From: an uncultured Lachnospiraceae bacterium
GTDB lineage: Bacteria; Bacillota_A; Clostridia; Lachnospirales; Lachnospiraceae
Direction of reading: 5' to 3'
DNA length: 8,455 nt
Assembly (NCBI GenBank): GCA_947302185.1
Contig: CAMYVI010000104.1
Span: 1 to 8,455, forward strand
Part shown: piece after piece, positions 5,131 to 8,455 of the stretch
Layout: each line of letters opens with the position of its first letter
How positions within the stretch are numbered: position 1 is the first letter of the stretch
The notes under the pieces: model-generated
Database searches by the model: none
What the model saw: the letters and a program-made list of their open reading frames with translations, nothing else
What the model was told of the DNA's origin: nothing
Translations under genes and position numbers: made by a program

Positions 5131-7221
5131 TCAGTCCCTTTCAAAATGTTGCGGCTTCGCGACCAGCAGTACCACGGACCGGGCAGGGACATAGACCTCC
5201 CCGGCTTCTTCCCTGAACTCCCGTTCATCGGAAGAAGCAAGTTCCACCTTCCATCTGTATCCTTCCGGAATGATCGGCAGGCGATACACATGGTCCTCCC
5301 AATGGGCGTTAACGGTGAGATAGATAAAAGCATCGCTGTCAGTATTATATTTCAGATGATCCTCCACATAGAAACATGCAATCGTAAGGCTCTGGGCGTC
5401 ATAGTTATGCTCCCAGGGAATAAGTCCGTGGAATGTAAGCTCCGGATAGCCTGTTTCGTTATAGCCGGTATCAAAAGAAGGTGCCCGAAGAACAGGATGA
5501 TTCTTTCGGAACGCAATAAGATGTTTCGTATACTCGAATAAATCCTTATTTTCCTGCAGTTTACTCCAATCCAGCCACGAAATTTCATTGTCCTGGCAGT
5601 AAGCATTGTTATTCCCGAACTGAGTATTTGCGAACTCATCCCCGGACAAAATCATCGGAATGCCCCGGCTCATCATCAGTATCGTCATCATATTCTTCAT
5701 CTGACGCCTGCGAAGAGATATTATCTCCGGATCTGTCGTCTCACCCTCGACTCCGCAGTTCCAGCTGTGATTGTCGTTGCTTCCGTCCCGGTTGTCCTCA
5801 CCGTTTGCCTCATTGTGCTTCTCATTGTAGGAGACAAGGTCATACAGCGTGAAACCGTCATGGCATGTCACAAAATTGATGGAGGCACCCGGTCCTCTGT
5901 CCCTGTAGAGGTCCGGCGAGCCGCTGATTCTGTGCAGAAGTTCGGGAGCCAGACTGCCATCGCCCTTTATAAAGCGCCGGAGACAGTCACGATAGCGTCC
6001 GTTCCACTCCGACCAGCGGTTCCAGGACGGAAAGCTGCCGACCTGATAGAGACCGTCAGCATCCCAGGCTTCCGCAATCAGCTTGCAGTCGCCGAGAACA
6101 GGGTCGCGGGCTATCGATTCCAGAAGCGGCGGCGTAACCATCGGCATTCCCTTCTCGTCTCTTGTCAGAATGGACGCAAGATCAAAGCGGAATCCGTCTA
6201 CGTGGAACATGGAGACCCAATATCTGAGACAATCCAGGATCATAGAACGGACGACCGCATGATTGCAGTTCATGGTATTTCCGCATCCGCTGAAATTATA
6301 ATATCCTCCGTCCGGTCTCAACAGATAATATGTCCGATTGTCGATACCTCTGAAAGATATGACGGGACCTTTCTCATTTCCTTCCGCCGTGTGATTGAAC
6401 ACTACGTCGAGAATGACCTCTATGCCATTCTGATGAAGGAGACGAATCAGGTTTTTCAGTTCATCCGCTTCCATTCCGAAGTAGGCGGATGACGCGTATC
6501 CGGCTTTCGGGGCAAAAAAGCACACGGTGGAATACCCCCAGTAATTGACCAGCTGCTTTCCGTTCCACGTTCTCGAATTCTCAAATTCATCGAACTCGAA
6601 GACAGGCATGAGTTCCACGCAGTTTACCCCAAGCTCTTTCAGATAGGGAATCTTTTCCGAAAGACCGGCATAAGTTCCCGGGTGACGGACGCCGCTGTCT
6701 TTCTGCCTCGTAAAAGACCGCACATGCATCTCGTAAATCACCAGATCCTCAGGAGCTGTGTCGGGTGATCTGACAGACTGCCAGTCATAATCCTCATAAA
6801 TAATCTGTCCTCTGTGGATAAACCCTTTATCCTGTTTTGGCTTCTTTCCCCAGATCGTCCGCCCGGATACGGATTTTGCATAGGGATCGAGCACTACTTT
6901 AGACCTGTCATAGCGGTAACCCTGCTGCGGTTTATTGACGCCGTCAAATCGATATCCGTACTCAACGCTCTCCGGATTCAGCCCGTACACCAGCATTGTG
7001 TATACATTTCCGATACGAAAATCCTTCGGGAAAGGAATTTCTGCAAATGGCTCCTCCTGGCTGTGATGGTAAAGAACCAGAGTACAGCCGGTAGCTTCAC
7101 TGGAAAAAATGCTGAAGTTGATCCCGCCATACATCTGAGTCGCTCCGAACGGAAGCACCTGACCGACGCGGTACTGCAAATCTCCAAATTGATGAGTAGG
7201 AAACGTGTCAATTCTTTTCAT
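5131..7221 (-). CDS. glgX: Glycogen debranching enzyme (GlgX/isoamylase type, GH13)
   Basis: 696 residues, close to the ~660-720 of GlgX/TreX enzymes. These cytoplasmic enzymes hydrolyse alpha-1,6 branches of glycogen or limit dextrins. An N-terminal CBM48-like beta domain (about 20-110, with GATQMYGGINFSIFS at 26-40) precedes the GH13 barrel. The conserved regions are all present: DVVFNH at 272-277, GFRFDLAS at 343-350 with nucleophile Asp347, EAWD at 384-387 with acid/base Glu384, and FVTCHDG at 450-456 with Asp455. PMILSGDEFANTQFGNNNAY (522-541) and the following C-D-N-E-I-S-W-L block are typical of isoamylases. ATG 7221 is preferred over the in-frame ATG at 7236 because the latter overlaps the GGAGGT ribosome site. 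No other glycogen gene is visible, so this is a detached copy, here leading the deaminase block. Confidence 0.95.
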   Translation of the reverse strand: MKRIDTFPTHQFGDLQYRVGQVLPFGATQMYGGINFSIFSSEATGCTLVLYHHSQEEPFAEIPFPKDFRIGNVYTMLVYGLNPESVEYGYRFDGVNKPQQGYRYDRSKVVLDPYAKSVSGRTIWGKKPKQDKGFIHRGQIIYEDYDWQSVRSPDTAPEDLVIYEMHVRSFTRQKDSGVRHPGTYAGLSEKIPYLKELGVNCVELMPVFEFDEFENSRTWNGKQLVNYWGYSTVCFFAPKAGYASSAYFGMEADELKNLIRLLHQNGIEVILDVVFNHTAEGNEKGPVISFRGIDNRTYYLLRPDGGYYNFSGCGNTMNCNHAVVRSMILDCLRYWVSMFHVDGFRFDLASILTRDEKGMPMVTPPLLESIARDPVLGDCKLIAEAWDADGLYQVGSFPSWNRWSEWNGRYRDCLRRFIKGDGSLAPELLHRISGSPDLYRDRGPGASINFVTCHDGFTLYDLVSYNEKHNEANGEDNRDGSNDNHSWNCGVEGETTDPEIISLRRRQMKNMMTILMMSRGIPMILSGDEFANTQFGNNNAYCQDNEISWLDWSKLQENKDLFEYTKHLIAFRKNHPVLRAPSFDTGYNETGYPELTFHGLIPWEHNYDAQSLTIACFYVEDHLKYNTDSDAFIYLTVNAHWEDHVYRLPIIPEGYRWKVELASSDEREFREEAGEVYVPARSVVLLVAKPQHFERD

Positions 7222-7228
7222 ATTTAAT

Positions 7229-7234
7229 ACCTCC
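7229..7234 (-). promoter_or_regulatory. Ribosome binding site that sets the glgX start
   Basis: GGAGGT on the minus strand lies 7 nt before ATG 7221. It overlaps the alternative upstream ATG at 7236, which argues against the five-residue longer form. Confidence 0.85.
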
Positions 7235-7260
7235 ATGCGGTACTTGGAAGTTTCAACACC

Positions 7261-7398
7261 TTATAAATCAATAAATACTAACTCCTGTCCCAAATAAGTC
7301 ATCGCGAGCATCGTCAGATCATCGAACCGGGGAGCCTGGCCTACAAATTCATCGACCTCTCTGTGAACACTGAAGTGTGAAGCTTCGCACAGAACCGG
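7261..7398 (-). pseudogene. C-terminal relic of a SpoIIE/PP2C-type phosphatase
   Basis: Between an in-frame TAA at 7399-7401 and a TAA at 7261-7263, the minus strand encodes 45 residues containing HFSVHREVDEFVGQAPRFDD followed by LTMLAMTY. The pattern V-D-x-F-V-G-x-A-P-x-F-D-D-L-T-M-L is the closing signature of SpoIIE-family Ser/Thr phosphatases (RsbU, SpoIIE, stage-II and stress regulators), where the Asp pair binds the catalytic Mn/Mg. The rest of the ~250-residue domain and any start codon with ribosome site are missing upstream, and no matching peptide is seen in the other frames back to repeat A. It is therefore a truncated relic in the leader of glgX, not a gene. Confidence 0.72.
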
Positions 7399-7410
7399 TT
7401 ACTGCTTATA

Positions 7411-7419
7411 AGTATATCA
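7411..7419 (-). promoter_or_regulatory. Candidate extended -10 promoter upstream of glgX
   Basis: Minus-strand TGATATACT fits an extended -10 (TG-n-TATACT, with TATACT at 7416-7411). No good -35 is present at 16-18 nt; only A/T-rich AATAAA lies there. Transcription would start near 7404 and read through the phosphatase relic, giving a ~180-nt leader to glgX. I see no closer convincing promoter between 7260 and 7222. Confidence 0.4.
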
Positions 7420-7468
7420 CAAAAGGTTATTGCTTTATTAACATTATGGCAGGCCGTTCTTGAAAAAA

Positions 7469-7567
7469 GGAGCTGTAGCATTAGGTGTGATACCGCAATA
7501 TACAGCAGATTTTATTTGTAAATATCTGCTGTATATCGCGGTGACACTGCCCAATGCGACAGCCCGC
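7469..7567. repeat. Palindromic repeat copy A (MITE-like)
   Basis: A ~100-bp element that folds on itself. The outer arms GCTGTAGCATTAGG (7472-7485) and the complement of CCCAATGCGACAGC pair with few mismatches. The inner arms ATATACAGCAGAT (7498-7510) and ATCTGCTGTATAT (7524-7536) pair perfectly around an A/T loop. It matches copy B in the same orientation: the right half, 7512-7564, is identical at about 43 of 53 positions by hand count. No transposase is encoded, which fits a non-autonomous element. On the minus strand it ends in CTCCTTTTTTC, so it could also act as a terminator for transcription from the OPT side. It sits exactly where the OPT gene is cut off. Confidence 0.75.
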
Positions 7568-7594
7568 ATGTTCATCGATAATGTGTCCGGCTGT

Positions 7595-8222
7595 TCAGGA
7601 TTTCTTGCTCTTACGGGCGAACAGGATGATAGCCGGTATCAGAACGAACCAGCCGAGTATGCCGCCCGCGAACATATAAGAAGCAATTCCGGGGCCGCAG
7701 ATGTAACCCACGCCCAGGAGAGCAGGTTACACTTCCGCAGAAAATTCAGTTCTCAAAGCCTTTATAGGTGCGGTTATCACACCCGGAATCATTTTCAGTC
7801 CGTCAACCAGAAATTTGCAGAGAGCGGAGATTCCCATACCGGCAAATACCTTTTTTGCCCCCTCAGCTGACCATAGGAACAGTACCGGCATGGTAAAAAT
7901 AACGCCGGCTGCAAGAGACTCACCCGCTGAACCGATGGTCTGCACCATATTGCTCTCCAGTACCGAGTCTTTCTTCATAAGTACACGGATCACACCCATT
8001 GAGATGACCGCAGCAGGAATCGATGCGGATACCGTCATGCCGACCCGAAGACCGAGATATGCATTTGCGGCTCCGAAAATGATCGCCAGAAGGATACCCT
8101 TGACCGTAGAAGTCACAGTGAACTCCGGCGGATTTTCATTTGCCGGGACATATGGTTTAAAGTCCTTTTTCTCTTCGTTACTGTTTTTTATTTTCCTTTT
8201 TTCCTCTTTCTCAGATAGTCAT
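7595..8222 (-). pseudogene. Broken OPT-family oligopeptide transporter
   Basis: The translated remains are clearly an OPT (TIGR00733-type) membrane transporter, normally ~600-650 residues with many transmembrane segments. Seen in order: KPYVPANENPPEFTVTSTVK, the first helices GILLAIIFGAANAYLGLRVG and MTVSASIPAAVISMGVIRVL, the signature MVQTIGSAGESLAAGVIFTM, then [32 protein letters not shown] and [16 protein letters not shown]. Four lesions are visible. ATG 8222 (ribosome site AAGGA) reads only MTI before TGA, while the transporter frame begins at 8218. LFLWSAEG joins directly to AKKVFAGMG near 7855-7862, where the family has some 60-75 more residues. An in-frame TAA at 7727-7729 interrupts EV-PALLG. 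The coding sequence ends at TGA 7595, some 28 bp from repeat A, with most of the protein absent. Confidence 0.88.
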
Positions 8223-8248
8223 TCCTTACAGAATGCAAACTTAGAATC

Positions 8249-8277
8249 ATTATAACCTGATATCGCCAATTGAAAAA
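8249..8277 (-). promoter_or_regulatory. Probable promoter of the OPT pseudogene
   Basis: Minus-strand TATAAT (8254-8249) is a perfect -10, 27 nt before ATG 8222. At 17-nt spacing the -35 is the weak TTTTTC (8277-8272), which belongs to the edge of repeat B. Whether it is still active is unknown. Confidence 0.5.
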
Positions 8278-8383
8278 GAGGCAGTCGCACTAAGTTGTAT
8301 CACCTTTTATTGCACATGTTATTTGCGAACATCTGCTGAATTACGCGGTGACATCGCTTAATGCGACAGCCTCTTTTATCAAT
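8269..8383. repeat. Palindromic repeat copy B (MITE-like)
   Basis: A long imperfect palindrome. The left arm ATTGAAAAAGAGGC (8269-8282) then GTCGCA, TAAG and TCACC pairs with the right arm GGTGA, CTTA, TGCGAC and GCCTCTTTT up to TCAAT at 8383. Each block is separated by short mismatches. The centre forms a second stem, GCACATGTT with AACATCTGC around ATTTGCG. It is a diverged copy of repeat A in the same orientation. The GAGGC(T/A)GTCGCA ends look like terminal inverted repeats of an insertion sequence, so a non-autonomous derivative of an unidentified IS is the simplest reading. The T-rich flanks would also permit a terminator role in both directions. Confidence 0.78.
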
Positions 8384-8395
8384 CGGTCTTCCGAC

Positions 8396-8455
8396 TTATA
8401 ATATCATCGGAACCGCTTCGCGAACCCGATAATCATAATTCGGCGCATAAATGCG
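8396..8455 (-). other. Possible 3' end of a gene entering from beyond the window
   Basis: One minus-strand frame is open from the window edge and ends in RIYAPNYDYRVREAVPMIL then TAA at 8398. Nineteen codons are too few to identify a family, and an open stretch this short could occur by chance. It lies just outside repeat B, so it would be the gene upstream of the decayed zone. TCGG-AAGA-CCGA, a small hairpin at 8382-8393, follows its stop but has no clear U tract. Confidence 0.2.

Noticed and set aside
5127..5333. N-terminal extension of the deaminase-like protein by 69 residues
   Set aside because: The extension lies inside glgX and has no domain-like character; ATG 5126, 4 nt after the glgX stop, is the natural start.
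7460..7870. Plus-strand open frame of 136 codons with a TTG start
   Set aside because: It spans repeat A and the antisense of the OPT relic, and shows no protein family features.
7469..8383. CRISPR array from repeated elements
   Set aside because: Only two diverged ~100-bp palindromes 0.7 kb apart with a gene relic between them; there are no short regular repeats and spacers.

Overview
The window looks like a chromosomal accessory region of a low-to-mid GC Firmicute, probably a gut-type clostridium (Lachnospiraceae-like). This rests on strong GGAGG-type ribosome sites, a YwnA-like Rrf2 regulator, an OPT transporter and a SpoIIE-type phosphatase relic of clostridial type, and on GGGGACGGTT palindromes of the kind seen in such genomes. 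The organism call is an inference. Every gene I can support lies on the minus strand, so transcription runs from high to low coordinates.

Reading in the direction of transcription, 8455 to about 7222 is a decayed zone. It holds two related ~100-bp palindromic repeats (8269-8383 and 7469-7567, same orientation) on either side of a wrecked oligopeptide transporter gene of the OPT family (7595-8222). That gene shows an N-terminal frame break, an apparent internal deletion, an in-frame stop and a missing 3' part. After repeat A comes the last 45 codons of a SpoIIE/PP2C phosphatase (7261-7398), with no upstream part.

From 7221 to 2617 is a tight three-reading-frame block: glgX (glycogen debranching enzyme), then 4 nt later a large adenosine-deaminase-like amidohydrolase, then a Rossmann-like domain whose GTG start overlaps the deaminase stop (GTGA). 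The last two look like one ~836-residue protein split by a one-base indel in a T run, or else two coupled proteins. The deaminase core keeps the HxH, HAGE, GHG and TD motifs but has Gly where classical adenosine deaminases carry a second Asp. This is the most interesting and least understood part of the window. A cluster of GGGACGGTT palindromes (2556-2618) follows it.

From 2529 to 1822 is a SAM-dependent methyltransferase whose last ~40 codons appear to be out-of-frame readthrough across a 5' fragment of a DUF503 (YlxP-like) gene. Then a strong sigma-70-type promoter with a palindrome over the start site leads a probable redox-response operon: an NAD(P)H quinone-oxidoreductase-like MDR enzyme, a YwnA-like Rrf2 regulator, and a PPOX-fold flavin protein that runs off the window at base 1.

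Several frame breaks (methyltransferase tail, deaminase/Rossmann junction, OPT N-terminus) lie in or near homopolymers. Sequencing error should be ruled out before biology is built on them.
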